A stretch of DNA of 64,000 bases, from NCBI RefSeq assembly GCF_014641495.1, contig NZ_BMHV01000002.1:172089-236088 (forward strand), read 5' to 3'. The notes under the pieces are model-generated. The model was not told the origin of the DNA. It was given only the letters and a program-made list of their open reading frames with translations, and ran no database searches. This document shows, piece after piece, positions 54,196 to 63,519 of the stretch. Both the position numbers and the translations under genes were made by a program. This stretch comes from Terasakiella brassicae. Its GTDB lineage: Bacteria > Pseudomonadota > Alphaproteobacteria > Rhodospirillales > Terasakiellaceae. How positions within the stretch are numbered: position 1 is the first letter of the stretch; every line of letters begins with the position of its first letter.

Positions 54196-55470
54196 TTAGA
54201 GGCCAAGCCACTCGGGCTTACGCTCCAATTTCGCATCGAACAATTTTGTCATGCCGATTGTGCCGTCTTTCAACAGTTCGGGAACAGACTTGCTCGGGTC
54301 AACTTCACCTTTTACGTTGGCTTGGTAGACATAAACATCCATGTGACCACGGTGGTCTTCCGCTGTCCACGTGCCTGCCGGGCAAACGCCTTCAAGACCA
54401 GCCGGTACCCAGTTTGCTGTCTGGTACATGCCTTTTTTGATGTTGTCGCCGGTGATGCCACCATTTTTGGCAGCCCATTCCATTGCTTCTTTCATGTAGA
54501 AGAAGGAACAAACGCCACGCATATAGTGTACGGGGTGGTGTTCTTCATTTGAACCGGCTGCGTTGATTTCTTTCACCAGTTTCATGCCCGGAACATCCGC
54601 ACCATAAGCTGCTGCACCCATCGGGAAGACAACGCCGTCTGCTGCAGCACCAGCCGCTTTCATTACGTTTTCGTCCATACCCCACACGTTGGTTACAAAC
54701 TGAACGCCAGCACCGACAGATTTACACGCTTTCAAAAGCGCAATACCAGAGCCGCCTGTGTTTGCAAGGTAAGCGTAGTTTGCACCAGACTCTTTCAATG
54801 TCAGGCATTGTGCTTTGAAATCACCCGGTTTCATTGAATAAATAATGTCGTTGCCAACTTCGAAACCAAGTTCTTCTGCATAGCCTTTCGCCGCTTTTTT
54901 CGCAGCGTTCGGATAAGGGTGGTTGTCGCCCATGTAAACGAACTTCGGCTTGGCAATGCCTTTTTCTTTGGCATCAGCTGCCGCCCACTGAATTACAGCG
55001 CGCGCACCGTCAGAATAAGACGGACCGGCAAAGAAGTTATAAGGTGCACCTTTTTTCACATGCTCGGATTTACCTGTCGGATCCTGCAGGTGAGCAGAAT
55101 AAGACGCAGAGTAGTAAGGGATTTTGTCACGGCTTACGAAACCAACCAAAGCTTCGGTATCCGCAGTTCCCCAACCTTGGATAACCTTAACGCCTGCTGA
55201 TTTCCATGATTTGTACTGGGCAATCGCACGCGGTGCAGCGTAGGCATAATCGACTGTGTCCAGATCAATTTCCATACCGGCAATACCGCCGTGTTTGTTC
55301 AAGTATGCTGCCGCATCCTGTTTGCCTTGTGTAAACGGCTTGGAAACAGAAGCGGTCGGACCTGTCAAGTCAGCCAAGTTGGCAATCAAAACTTTGTCAG
55401 CTGCCAGTGCAGAACCGGCAAAAGCAACCGCCGTTGTTGTGGCCAACAGGCCTGAAAGTAATTTGCGCAT
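54196..55470 (-). CDS. ABC transporter periplasmic substrate-binding protein (HAAT type)
   Basis: A 424-residue periplasmic protein with a clear signal peptide (AGSALA-AD). The type I binding fold (VLIANLADLTGPTAS, the FAGPSYSDGARA region) belongs to the leucine/amide/urea group. Several cysteines (CLTLKESG, GVCSFFY, GVCPAGTW) may form disulfides. Substrate is probably the acid activated by the operon's ligases. An unusually high share of preferred codons hints at strong expression. Confidence 0.92.
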   Translation of the reverse strand: MRKLLSGLLATTTAVAFAGSALAADKVLIANLADLTGPTASVSKPFTQGKQDAAAYLNKHGGIAGMEIDLDTVDYAYAAPRAIAQYKSWKSAGVKVIQGWGTADTEALVGFVSRDKIPYYSASYSAHLQDPTGKSEHVKKGAPYNFFAGPSYSDGARAVIQWAAADAKEKGIAKPKFVYMGDNHPYPNAAKKAAKGYAEELGFEVGNDIIYSMKPGDFKAQCLTLKESGANYAYLANTGGSGIALLKACKSVGAGVQFVTNVWGMDENVMKAAGAAADGVVFPMGAAAYGADVPGMKLVKEINAAGSNEEHHPVHYMRGVCSFFYMKEAMEWAAKNGGITGDNIKKGMYQTANWVPAGLEGVCPAGTWTAEDHRGHMDVYVYQANVKGEVDPSKSVPELLKDGTIGMTKLFDAKLERKPEWLGL

Positions 55471-55580
55471 GAAATGCGTCTCCCTTTATTAAGTTAACCT
55501 TCCTGAAGAGGTGATCCGGGGCGTTTGGTCTTGCTTTTATCGCCCCACAGTATTCACGTAACGATTTCTCGTTATCGAGC

Positions 55581-56672
55581 TTAGTAAGAGAAGGGATAAA
55601 GCTTCCAATAAGCTTTAATCATCCGCCAGCGGTGTGCCAATCCGTCCGGTTCAAAGATAAGGAACAGGACGATTGCCAAACCGATGACCATCTCTTTCAT
55701 AAAGTTAATACCTTCGGTAATTGCCGGAATGTTACCCCAGTCGGTGGAGGTAATCATACCCGCCGCCCCTTGCATAACTTCAGGCAATAAGACCATGAAG
55801 GCTGTTCCCATCAGGGAACCCATCACACTGCCCAATCCCCCAATAATGATCATGCCGATAAATTGGATGGAAAGAAACAGGTTGAAACTTTCTACAGATA
55901 CATATTGCAGATAATGCGCGAACAAAGCGCCTGCGATCCCGGCATAGAAAGAAGAAATACCAAAGGACAAGACACGGTACCATGTCAGGTTAATGCCCAT
56001 GACTTCTGCAGACAAGTAGTGGTCACGCACCGCAACAAAGGCACGGCCATCACGCGAACGCATCAGGTTTGCTGCCAGAATGTACATGGCAATCATATAG
56101 AACAGAACGACGTAATAATAACTACGGTCCCCGGACAACTGAAAACCAAACAGTTCGAAAGGATTTGCCAAAGCACCAGCAGACCCCCCTGTGAACCAAT
56201 CGGCACGGGCAAAGAAATCTTCCAGAATGAACTGAGATGCCAAAGTCGCAATCGCAAGGTACAGACCTTTAATACGCGCCGCCGGCATCCCGAACAACAT
56301 CCCGATTGCCATTGTCAGCACACCCGCCAACGGAATGGAGAAAAAGACCGGAATAGAGAAATCATTGTTCATCCAAGCCGAAGCAAATGCACCGAACCCG
56401 AAGAATGCGGCATGGCCCAATGAAATTTGACCGGTAAAGCCCACCAGAATGTTCAGCCCCAAAGCCCCGATCGACAAATATCCAATTTGGATCATCAAGG
56501 TCAGGATTGTCGGGCTTACCAGTGAAAATTCACCAAATTGCAACGGCGCAACAACGCACAGTAACACACCTAGAAGAGCAAACTTCTTGGACATAGGGGT
56601 CGGAAAGATGGTTGTGTCTTTCTCGTAAGTCGTGCGGAATTCCCCGCAACGCATCATATTATAACCAGCCAT
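55581..56672 (-). CDS. Branched-chain-type ABC permease (LivM-like)
   Basis: A 363-residue inner-membrane permease with about ten segments. The LivM motif region SLGHAAFFGFGAFA is present near residue 90, and the EAA-like loop lies about 240-260. I kept the long N-terminus (MAGYNMMRCGEFRTTYEKDT), as homologues in such operons have a similar lead; an ATG at 56594 has no ribosome-binding site. It lies 4 bases after livH. Confidence 0.92.
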   Translation of the reverse strand: MAGYNMMRCGEFRTTYEKDTTIFPTPMSKKFALLGVLLCVVAPLQFGEFSLVSPTILTLMIQIGYLSIGALGLNILVGFTGQISLGHAAFFGFGAFASAWMNNDFSIPVFFSIPLAGVLTMAIGMLFGMPAARIKGLYLAIATLASQFILEDFFARADWFTGGSAGALANPFELFGFQLSGDRSYYYVVLFYMIAMYILAANLMRSRDGRAFVAVRDHYLSAEVMGINLTWYRVLSFGISSFYAGIAGALFAHYLQYVSVESFNLFLSIQFIGMIIIGGLGSVMGSLMGTAFMVLLPEVMQGAAGMITSTDWGNIPAITEGINFMKEMVIGLAIVLFLIFEPDGLAHRWRMIKAYWKLYPFSY

Positions 56673-56676
56673 CTAA

Positions 56677-57570
56677 TTACACTCGCTCAATATCTTTTGT
56701 GCCAAACAAGCCGTACGGTTTAATCATCAGGATAATGACCAATACATAGAACGGCGCGATCGTGTACAGGTTACCCACATGGAACCATTGACTATCGGTA
56801 AATTCTGCAAAGTTTTCTAACAGACCGATAATAATCCCGCCGACGATTGCCCCGATGATGGAGTCAAGACCGCCAAGGATTACCGCCGGGAATACTTTAA
56901 TCCCGATGAAGGCCAAGGTGTCGGACACCCCGTTTACAATCCCGATAACCACACCGGCAACCGCAGAAACAACCGCAGAAATTGCCCATGCCATCGCAAA
57001 TACGTTTTTAACCGAAATACCCAAAGATTGAGCAACCTGTTGGTCAAACGCTGTCGCACGCATGGCAAGACCGTGTTTGGATGTTTTAAAGAACCATGCA
57101 AAACCGACCATGATAAACAGCGATATCACAAGGCTCATGATATAGGCCGTTTGCACCTGGAAGCCGAGGAACTCAACCGTTTGCGTATCAAATACACGTG
57201 GGAACGGCTGAACGTTTACACCAAACATCCATTTCATGCTGGCCTGGAAAAACAGGCTCAGACCGATGGTCACCATGATGACGGAAATAATCGGCTCGCC
57301 AATCATCGGGCGCAGGACAATCACCTGCAAGGCAATCCCGAATACGGTCATAAAGCCCAATGTAAAGAGGAAGCCCACGATGAACGGCAGTTCCCAAGTG
57401 GTCAAGAACCACCAGCAGACCCACGCCCCGATCAGAAGAAATTCCCCTTGGGCAAAGTTTACAATTTGTGTCGATTTATAGATTAGAACGAAGCACATCG
57501 CGACCACGCCGTATAAACAGCCGATGATCAGCCCGTTCATAAGCAGCTGGATAAGCAGATCCCAGTTCAT
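56677..57570 (-). CDS. Branched-chain-type ABC permease (LivH-like)
   Basis: A 297-residue inner-membrane permease with about eight segments. NFAQGEFLLIGAW near residue 38 and the loop RATAFDQQVAQSLGI near 190 are LivH features. The start has GGGAGG upstream. It pairs with LivM and lies 13 bases after the acyl-CoA ligase gene. Confidence 0.93.
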   Translation of the reverse strand: MNWDLLIQLLMNGLIIGCLYGVVAMCFVLIYKSTQIVNFAQGEFLLIGAWVCWWFLTTWELPFIVGFLFTLGFMTVFGIALQVIVLRPMIGEPIISVIMVTIGLSLFFQASMKWMFGVNVQPFPRVFDTQTVEFLGFQVQTAYIMSLVISLFIMVGFAWFFKTSKHGLAMRATAFDQQVAQSLGISVKNVFAMAWAISAVVSAVAGVVIGIVNGVSDTLAFIGIKVFPAVILGGLDSIIGAIVGGIIIGLLENFAEFTDSQWFHVGNLYTIAPFYVLVIILMIKPYGLFGTKDIERV

Positions 57571-57583
57571 TTATCGTCCTCCC

Positions 57584-59518
57584 TTATTCAGCCGCAGCTT
57601 TATTTGTTTGAATTGATGCACCGTCCATTGTTTCCACAACCAGGTCGGTGACGATGCGTGATTTGGATCCATCTTGGAACTGGATCATCGTGTCGATATG
57701 CACTTCCGGCTTATCTTCATAAATCGCATCGATAATATCTGCGTACTTTTCTGCAACCACTTTACGGCGTACCTTGCGGGTACGGGTCAGTTCGCCGTCA
57801 TCGGCATCCAACTCTTTGTAAAGCAGAACGAATTTTTTGATTTGCTGCGCTTCGGGCAGCGTCTCATTGACTCTTTCAATCTCTTTTTTCACGGCCTGAT
57901 AAATCGGCGGCAATGAAGAAAGGTTTGTATAGTTGGTAAAGGTAATCTGATTTTGTTCCGCCCATTTGGAAACAATGGAGAAACGGATACAGATCATAGC
58001 CGACAGATACGGACGGTCTTTACCCAAAATAACGGCTTCCGCCACAAACGGAGAGAACTTGAGTTTATTCTCGATAAATTGTGGGGAGAAACGAATCCCG
58101 GTTGACGTTTCCGCCAAATCCTTGATCCGGTCGATCACAACCAAATGACCGTTTTCTTTCTTGAAGTAACCGGCATCGCCAGTATGCATCCAACCGTCAC
58201 GAACGTCTTCCTTGGTTGCTTCTTCGTTTTTGTAGTAACCGAGGAACATACCGGAGTTGCGCGAAACAATTTCGCCCACACCTTCTTCATCCGGGTTGAT
58301 GATTTTGATTTCGGCATTATCAAACGGGAAACCGACCGAATCGAAATCAATGTCATCGCCCCGGTGGATGGTATAAGCACCCGCCATTTCTGTTTGACCG
58401 TACAACTGTTTCAACGGCACACCCATTGCGAGGAAGAAACGGAACGTATCCGGCCCCATCGCCGCACCGCCGGTTGCCGCAGAACGTAAGTTGGTGAAAC
58501 CAAGACGGTCACGCAACGCACGGAACAAGATAAAATCAGCCAACTTGGAACGACGGCCCTGATCCAGTGCTTCTATCCCCAGCTTCATCCCCCATTCAAA
58601 CATTTTCTGTTTAAACTTGGTGGAATCCATCATACGGGCACGCACATCAGCCGCAATATTTTCCCAAACACGCGGAGCCAGCAAAACGAAGCTCGGTCCG
58701 ATTTCACGCAGATCGGCCATCATGGTTTCCGGTTCTTCCACAAAGTTTACGATCACGCGGGCAATCAAGGCCTGAGAAACCACATAAACCTGTTCCATAA
58801 TCCACGGTAACGGCAGAACCGACACATAATTATCGCCCGGCATACGCCCATCGGCACGCAAATAAGCCAGCGAATGATCCAAAAACGGACCGGACTGCAA
58901 CATGGTCAGTTTCGGACTGGATGTCGTCCCGGACGTTGTACATAAAATGGCAACATCGTCATCTTTGCCCTGGTCGACCAGTTCGTCATAAAGCTTGGGA
59001 TTCTTTTTCAAGGCATCCGTTGCAATTTCTTTGAGTTTTTCCTGATCAATCAAACGCGGATCATCGTACTTACGCATGCCGCGTGGATCGCAATAAACGA
59101 TATGCTTGATGGAAGTGACGTCTTCCAGTTCCAGCAGTTTATCGACTTGTTCCTCGTCTTCGGCGATGACGATTTTTGTTTCAGCGTAGTTGATCAAATA
59201 GGACGCTTCCGGTCCCAATGAATCTTCATAAATCCCCATCGACATGGACCCGATTGCCTGTGCAGCAACCTCACCCCACACCCATTCGGGACGGTTTTTA
59301 CCCAGCAGGCCGACCGTATCGCCCTTGCCGCAACCCAGTACATGCATACCAACAGCCAGAAGCTTCACTTCTTCCTGATAATCTGCCCATGTGTATTCAT
59401 TCCAGATACCGAATTCTTTTTCGCGCATGGCGATTTCATTCGGCCAGTTCTGTGCATTGTAACGCAAAATCTTGGGGAAAGTATTATGCGTTTTGATGTC
59501 GCAATACTGTTCGCTCAT
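57584..59518 (-). CDS. Long-chain-type AMP-forming acyl-CoA ligase
   Basis: A 644-residue adenylate-forming enzyme. The P-loop-like motif is CTTSGTTSSPK near residue 215, then QLYGQTEMAG and GWMHTGDAGYF, with the catalytic lysine region near the C-terminus. A G-x-R-F-S-P-x-x-IE block (GIRFSPQFIE) fits the long-chain FadD15-like form. It sits between livG and livH and would activate an imported acid. ATG at 59518, one base after the livG stop, has GAGGTGG upstream; the longer ORF runs into livG. Confidence 0.9.
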   Translation of the reverse strand: MSEQYCDIKTHNTFPKILRYNAQNWPNEIAMREKEFGIWNEYTWADYQEEVKLLAVGMHVLGCGKGDTVGLLGKNRPEWVWGEVAAQAIGSMSMGIYEDSLGPEASYLINYAETKIVIAEDEEQVDKLLELEDVTSIKHIVYCDPRGMRKYDDPRLIDQEKLKEIATDALKKNPKLYDELVDQGKDDDVAILCTTSGTTSSPKLTMLQSGPFLDHSLAYLRADGRMPGDNYVSVLPLPWIMEQVYVVSQALIARVIVNFVEEPETMMADLREIGPSFVLLAPRVWENIAADVRARMMDSTKFKQKMFEWGMKLGIEALDQGRRSKLADFILFRALRDRLGFTNLRSAATGGAAMGPDTFRFFLAMGVPLKQLYGQTEMAGAYTIHRGDDIDFDSVGFPFDNAEIKIINPDEEGVGEIVSRNSGMFLGYYKNEEATKEDVRDGWMHTGDAGYFKKENGHLVVIDRIKDLAETSTGIRFSPQFIENKLKFSPFVAEAVILGKDRPYLSAMICIRFSIVSKWAEQNQITFTNYTNLSSLPPIYQAVKKEIERVNETLPEAQQIKKFVLLYKELDADDGELTRTRKVRRKVVAEKYADIIDAIYEDKPEVHIDTMIQFQDGSKSRIVTDLVVETMDGASIQTNKAAAE

Positions 59519-59519
59519 C

Positions 59520-60335
59520 TTATGCCACCTCATCGGATGCATTTTCGTCAGCGTCGTCTTCTTCACCGAGGTAAGCACGCTTAACGTAATCGTTGCTCAT
59601 AATTTCATGCGGCAGACCTTCGGCGATATTCTTACCGAAATCCAACACCATGACGCGTTCGGAAATATCCATAACAACGCCCATATCGTGTTCGATCATA
59701 ATAACGGTCATGCCCCATTCCTCGTTGAGATCAACGATATAGCGCGCCATATCCTCTTTCTCTTCCAGGTTCATCCCGGCCATCGGTTCGTCCAGCAAAA
59801 TCAGGTCAGGACGCAAAGCAACGGCACGCGCCAACTCAACACGTTTGCGCAGACCGTATGACAATGTACCGGCAACGGATTTACGAATATGGGAGATTTC
59901 CAAAAAGTCGATAATATCTTCAGCTTCGCGGCGATGGATCAATTCTTCTTTTTGCGCGCCACCAAACCAGTATATACCACCGGACAGGAAATTGTTTTTC
60001 ATCAGGTGATGACGACCAACCATGATGTTATCCAGAACAGACATATGCGCAAACAGCGCAAGGTTCTGGAATGTCCGCCCCATACCCAGTTCGGCACGGT
60101 GGTTCGGGGTCATCTTGGTGACTTCCTGGCCTTTAAATTTAATAGACCCTTCCTGCGGTGAATACCGCCCGGAAACACAGTTCAATAACGATGTTTTCCC
60201 CGCTCCGTTCGGACCGATGATGGAAAACAGCTCACCTTTGTTCACATTGAAACTGACATTGCTGAGCGCACGGACACCGCCGAAACGCAAGGAAATGTCG
60301 TCGACTTCCAATATGGGCGTGGTTTGCCCTGTCAT
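59520..60335 (-). CDS. Branched-chain-type ABC transporter ATPase (LivG-like)
   Basis: A 271-residue ATPase. Walker A GPNGAGKTSLL, signature LSYGLRKRVELARA (the Gly-Leu form typical of LivG) and Walker B LILLDEPMAGM are in order. It is the first gene of the seven-gene operon. The start at 60335 follows GGGAGA; an ATG at 60353 has none as good. A near-perfect palindrome lies about 116 bases upstream. Confidence 0.93.
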   Translation of the reverse strand: MTGQTTPILEVDDISLRFGGVRALSNVSFNVNKGELFSIIGPNGAGKTSLLNCVSGRYSPQEGSIKFKGQEVTKMTPNHRAELGMGRTFQNLALFAHMSVLDNIMVGRHHLMKNNFLSGGIYWFGGAQKEELIHRREAEDIIDFLEISHIRKSVAGTLSYGLRKRVELARAVALRPDLILLDEPMAGMNLEEKEDMARYIVDLNEEWGMTVIMIEHDMGVVMDISERVMVLDFGKNIAEGLPHEIMSNDYVKRAYLGEEDDADENASDEVA

Positions 60336-60450
60336 GTATTTTCTCCCCGTCACATCGGCCCCTTATTTTTGAGAAGGCCGTTCTTTCTTGCTTATTTACA
60401 GCGCCTTATTTGATATCACCAAATTAGTTTCCAGCGAAACAAAAAGCGCA

Positions 60451-60466
60451 ACGTTCACGTAAACGT
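60451..60466. promoter_or_regulatory. Candidate operator of the liv/acyl-CoA ligase operon
   Basis: ACGTTCACGTAAACGT is a 16-bp near-perfect palindrome with one symmetric mismatch pair. It lies in the 276-base gap between livG and the plus-strand kinase gene. It is reminiscent of ACGT-rich sites used by acyl-CoA or branched-chain catabolism regulators such as LiuR or PsrA; no such regulator is nearby. Confidence 0.45.
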
Positions 60467-60541
60467 CTTATTCGACTGTGTAGAGGCTACCTGAAAACTG
60501 TGAAGGGTCAATGCAGAGACATTCAAGAAGCGGATAAACAT

Positions 60542-60558
60542 TGTAAAGGAATGTAAAG
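60542..60558 (+). promoter_or_regulatory. Direct repeat TGTAAAG at 10-base period upstream of the PAS kinase
   Basis: TGTAAAG occurs at 60542-60548 and 60552-60558 with GAA between. Tandem half-sites one helical turn apart are how OmpR-type regulators bind. The encoded OmpR-type regulator lies downstream of the kinase (62749-63471), so autoregulation is possible. Confidence 0.45.
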
Positions 60559-60611
60559 TTCGCCCCATCAAATCCTCTTTTCGCTAGCCTAAATATAAGT
60601 TAAAAACGGAT

Positions 60612-62657
60612 ATGATTATGGCGAAAGCGAATAAAATCGTTAATAAACAGCTGCTTAATAAATTGGAAGCGCCCTCTTTAGATGCGCAACAATGGGCGTT
60701 TGTCCAAACCGGGCTTGAGCATCTCGATGATGGTTTTTCTATTTATGACGCGGATTTAAAGCTGGTTGCCTGGAATTCCAAGTTTTTTGAACTGACCGAT
60801 TTCCCGATGGAGGGATTCGCATACTACGGTGCACCGTTTGAAGATTTCATCCGATATAATGCCGAGCGCGGTGAATATGGTCAATTTCCCGTTAAAGATA
60901 TCATCGAAGATAAAGTCGCAGAAGCCCGTAAGTTCCTGCCCCATACAATGGAACGGGAACGCCCCAACGGCATGATCCTTGAAGTACGCGGTAACCCCAT
61001 TCCCGGCGGCGGCTTCGTCACCGTTTACAAAGACATCACCGAACGTAAGATGGCCGAACGGGCCTTGCGTCAAGCCAATGACGAATTGGAAGCGCGTGTT
61101 CAAAAACGCACGGCTGAACTTAAAAACGCCTTGGATGCCTTAAAAATTTCCGAAGAACAAATTCGCCTGATCGCCGATACGGTTCCGGCCTTGATCGGTT
61201 ATGTTAACCGGGATTTGACCTATTCCTTCGCCAACCGCCAATATCAGGAATGGTTCGGACGCACCCCGGCCCAAATCGTCGGGCGCACCGCGCAAGAAGT
61301 TTTAGGCATAAAAGTATATCGCGAACATCTGCCTTGCATTCGGGCGGCCTTGCGCGGGGAACGCGCCTCTCGTGAATTTGTGCTGAATGTTGCTGAAAAT
61401 AAAGAACTGCATGTTCTGGTCTCTTTCATCCCGCATATGACCGATGACAATCAAGTTCATGGCTATTTCGTTCTCGGTCAGGACGTCACCGATGTGCGCA
61501 CCGCCGAATTCAAATACCGCCAAGCCCAAAAAATGGAAGCCATCGGTCAATTAACCGGCGGCCTGTCCCATGATTTCAACAACCTGTTGACCATCATCGT
61601 CGGCAACCTGTCCGTTTTGGAAGAAGAAGAAGAAGAAAATTCCGAAACGATGGACCTTGTGTCACCTGCTTTGGATGCCGCACGGCGCGGCGCCGACCTG
61701 GTCAAACAGCTTTTGGCCTTTGCCCGGCGCCAACCTTTAAAACCCCGCATCAGCAACACGGGAGAGCTGATCAACGGCATGAAAGAACTGGTTGCGCGTG
61801 CCGTGGGTTCCCAGATCGACACACATATGCATATCAACCAGAATATCTGGCCCGTCCTGATCGATCCCTACCAATTGGAAAACGCAATCCTCAATCTCGC
61901 CATCAACGCGCGTGATGCCATGAACGGTGCCGGTAAATTGGGGATTTATGCGGAAAACGTCACCTTGAAAAATGTCTTTTCCGATCGCAGTGTCGATCTG
62001 ACACCGGGCGATTATGTGGTGATTTCAGTGCGCGATAACGGTTCCGGCATGTCACCTGAAATTATCGAACGCATTTACGAGCCCTTTTTCACCACAAAAG
62101 AAAAAGGACCGAACAGCGGTCTCGGCCTTTCCACCATTTACGGGTTTGTGCGTCAATCCAACGGTCAGTTACAGGTCGAAAGCACACCGGGCGAAGGCAC
62201 AACCTTCCGCCTTGTCTTGCCGCGCAGCACCAAAGTCGGGGAATATGAACCCATCGCCCAGCGCGCCACCAACCTGCCCAAGGGAACAGAACGTATCCTG
62301 TTGGTCGAAGATGATCCCGGCGTGCGCGGATTTGCCACCAACAGCCTGCGCCGTCTCGGTTACGATGTGGTTGCCGCCAGCGATGGGGGCGAGGCTCTGA
62401 GCATTCTGGAACGCGACCCGGAATTTGATCTGTTGTTTTCAGATATCGAAATGCCCGGCGGTATAAACGGTATTGAACTTGCCACACAGGCACGCACGTT
62501 AATTGCAGACCTGCCTTTGTTGTTTATGTCGGGCTATCCCGATAAGGTCATGGATCAAACCGGTCTTATTCAGGATGAACTGGACTTGATCGCCAAACCG
62601 TTCGAACGTCAGGAAATCGCCACACGGGTTCGCAAGGCATTGGACCGAAACGACTGA
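60612..62657 (+). CDS. Soluble PAS-PAS hybrid histidine kinase
   Basis: A 681-residue kinase without membrane segments. The first PAS (about 28-145, LDDGFSIYDADLKLVAWN) and the second (about 183-300) flank a coiled coil. The HisKA motif GGLSHDFNNLL has H320. HATPase motifs run about 425-535 (N-box NLAINARDAM, RDNGSGM, GLGLSTIYG). A receiver with D611 (LLFSDIEMPGG) ends it. A second in-frame ATG lies two codons in. It probably feeds the OmpR-type regulator encoded 91 bases downstream. Confidence 0.93.
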   Translation: MIMAKANKIVNKQLLNKLEAPSLDAQQWAFVQTGLEHLDDGFSIYDADLKLVAWNSKFFELTDFPMEGFAYYGAPFEDFIRYNAERGEYGQFPVKDIIEDKVAEARKFLPHTMERERPNGMILEVRGNPIPGGGFVTVYKDITERKMAERALRQANDELEARVQKRTAELKNALDALKISEEQIRLIADTVPALIGYVNRDLTYSFANRQYQEWFGRTPAQIVGRTAQEVLGIKVYREHLPCIRAALRGERASREFVLNVAENKELHVLVSFIPHMTDDNQVHGYFVLGQDVTDVRTAEFKYRQAQKMEAIGQLTGGLSHDFNNLLTIIVGNLSVLEEEEEENSETMDLVSPALDAARRGADLVKQLLAFARRQPLKPRISNTGELINGMKELVARAVGSQIDTHMHINQNIWPVLIDPYQLENAILNLAINARDAMNGAGKLGIYAENVTLKNVFSDRSVDLTPGDYVVISVRDNGSGMSPEIIERIYEPFFTTKEKGPNSGLGLSTIYGFVRQSNGQLQVESTPGEGTTFRLVLPRSTKVGEYEPIAQRATNLPKGTERILLVEDDPGVRGFATNSLRRLGYDVVAASDGGEALSILERDPEFDLLFSDIEMPGGINGIELATQARTLIADLPLLFMSGYPDKVMDQTGLIQDELDLIAKPFERQEIATRVRKALDRND

Positions 62658-62748
62658 GTCCTCTCGTTTTTTTGAGCTTTGCAGGGGGGACAACATCGGT
62701 TAAAATCCCGCCAACCTATAAAAATGCAATAATAAAGTCAGGGAAGAA

Positions 62749-63471
62749 ATGACAGATACGGGCCATATTCTGGTTGTTGATGATGAACCGCATATTTGCT
62801 CGCTGGTTGAACGCTGTTTAACCGGTGTCGGCTTTCGTGCCTCTTCTGCCTCCAGCGGGCAGGAAATGAAGGAAAAAATCGCCAAGGGCGATGTGGATAT
62901 GGTTGTTCTTGATCTGATGTTACAGGGCGAAGACGGTCTTGATCTGCTGCGTGAAATCCGTCAACAAAACCATATTCCCGTTATTATTCTGACCGGAATG
63001 GGCGAAACCGCCGATATGGTCATCGGTCTGGAACTGGGCGCTGACGATTACATTTCCAAACCGTTTGAACCACGCGAACTGCGCGCACGCGTGCGCAGCG
63101 TCCTGCGCCGGGCCAAAGGCAACGCGCAATCCACGCCGAAAGGTGAAGATATCTCTGAAATGCGTTTTGCCGGCTGGGTGCTGGACCGTATGGCACGTAA
63201 ACTGATTGATCCGCAAGGCGACGAGTCACCTTTGACGGCAGCGCAGTTTGACCTGCTCTGCGCCCTCGCCAGCCACCCCAACCGGGTGCTGAGCCGTGAT
63301 CAATTGCTGGATTTGGCCCGTGGACGGGAATCGTCCCCCTTTGATCGCTCCATCGATGTTCATATCGGCCACCTGCGCCAAAAAATCGAAACCGACCCCA
63401 AAGACCCCACCATGATCAAAACCGTCTATGGCGCCGGCTATATCTTTACGCCGAATGTAACAGTGCGTTAA
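62749..63471 (+). CDS. OmpR-family response regulator
   Basis: A 240-residue two-domain regulator. The receiver covers about 5-120 with phospho-acceptor D55 in MVVLDLMLQGEDG and LSKP-like YISKPFEPRELRAR. The winged helix is C-terminal (SPLTAAQFDLLCALASHPNRVLSR, DVHIGHLRQKIETDP, IKTVYGAGYIF). It follows the PAS hybrid kinase and is its probable partner. No obvious terminator follows. Confidence 0.95.
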   Translation: MTDTGHILVVDDEPHICSLVERCLTGVGFRASSASSGQEMKEKIAKGDVDMVVLDLMLQGEDGLDLLREIRQQNHIPVIILTGMGETADMVIGLELGADDYISKPFEPRELRARVRSVLRRAKGNAQSTPKGEDISEMRFAGWVLDRMARKLIDPQGDESPLTAAQFDLLCALASHPNRVLSRDQLLDLARGRESSPFDRSIDVHIGHLRQKIETDPKDPTMIKTVYGAGYIFTPNVTVR

Positions 63472-63519
63472 AGGACTAGAAACGGGGAAATAGGTAGCTG
63501 TCACCGGTTACATTAGAAC

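Noticed and set aside
55500..55580. GGGGCG/CGCCCC inverted repeat in the gap between the binding-protein gene and livM
   Set aside because: The stem is only 6 bp across a 17-base loop and has no T tract, so it was not called.
55863..56423. A 186-codon open frame opposite livM
   Set aside because: It is rich in Arg, His and Gln, as expected from the antisense of a membrane protein gene.
60354..60611. Possible small gene between livG and the PAS kinase
   Set aside because: No reading frame with a ribosome-binding site; only the two regulatory motifs listed were found.
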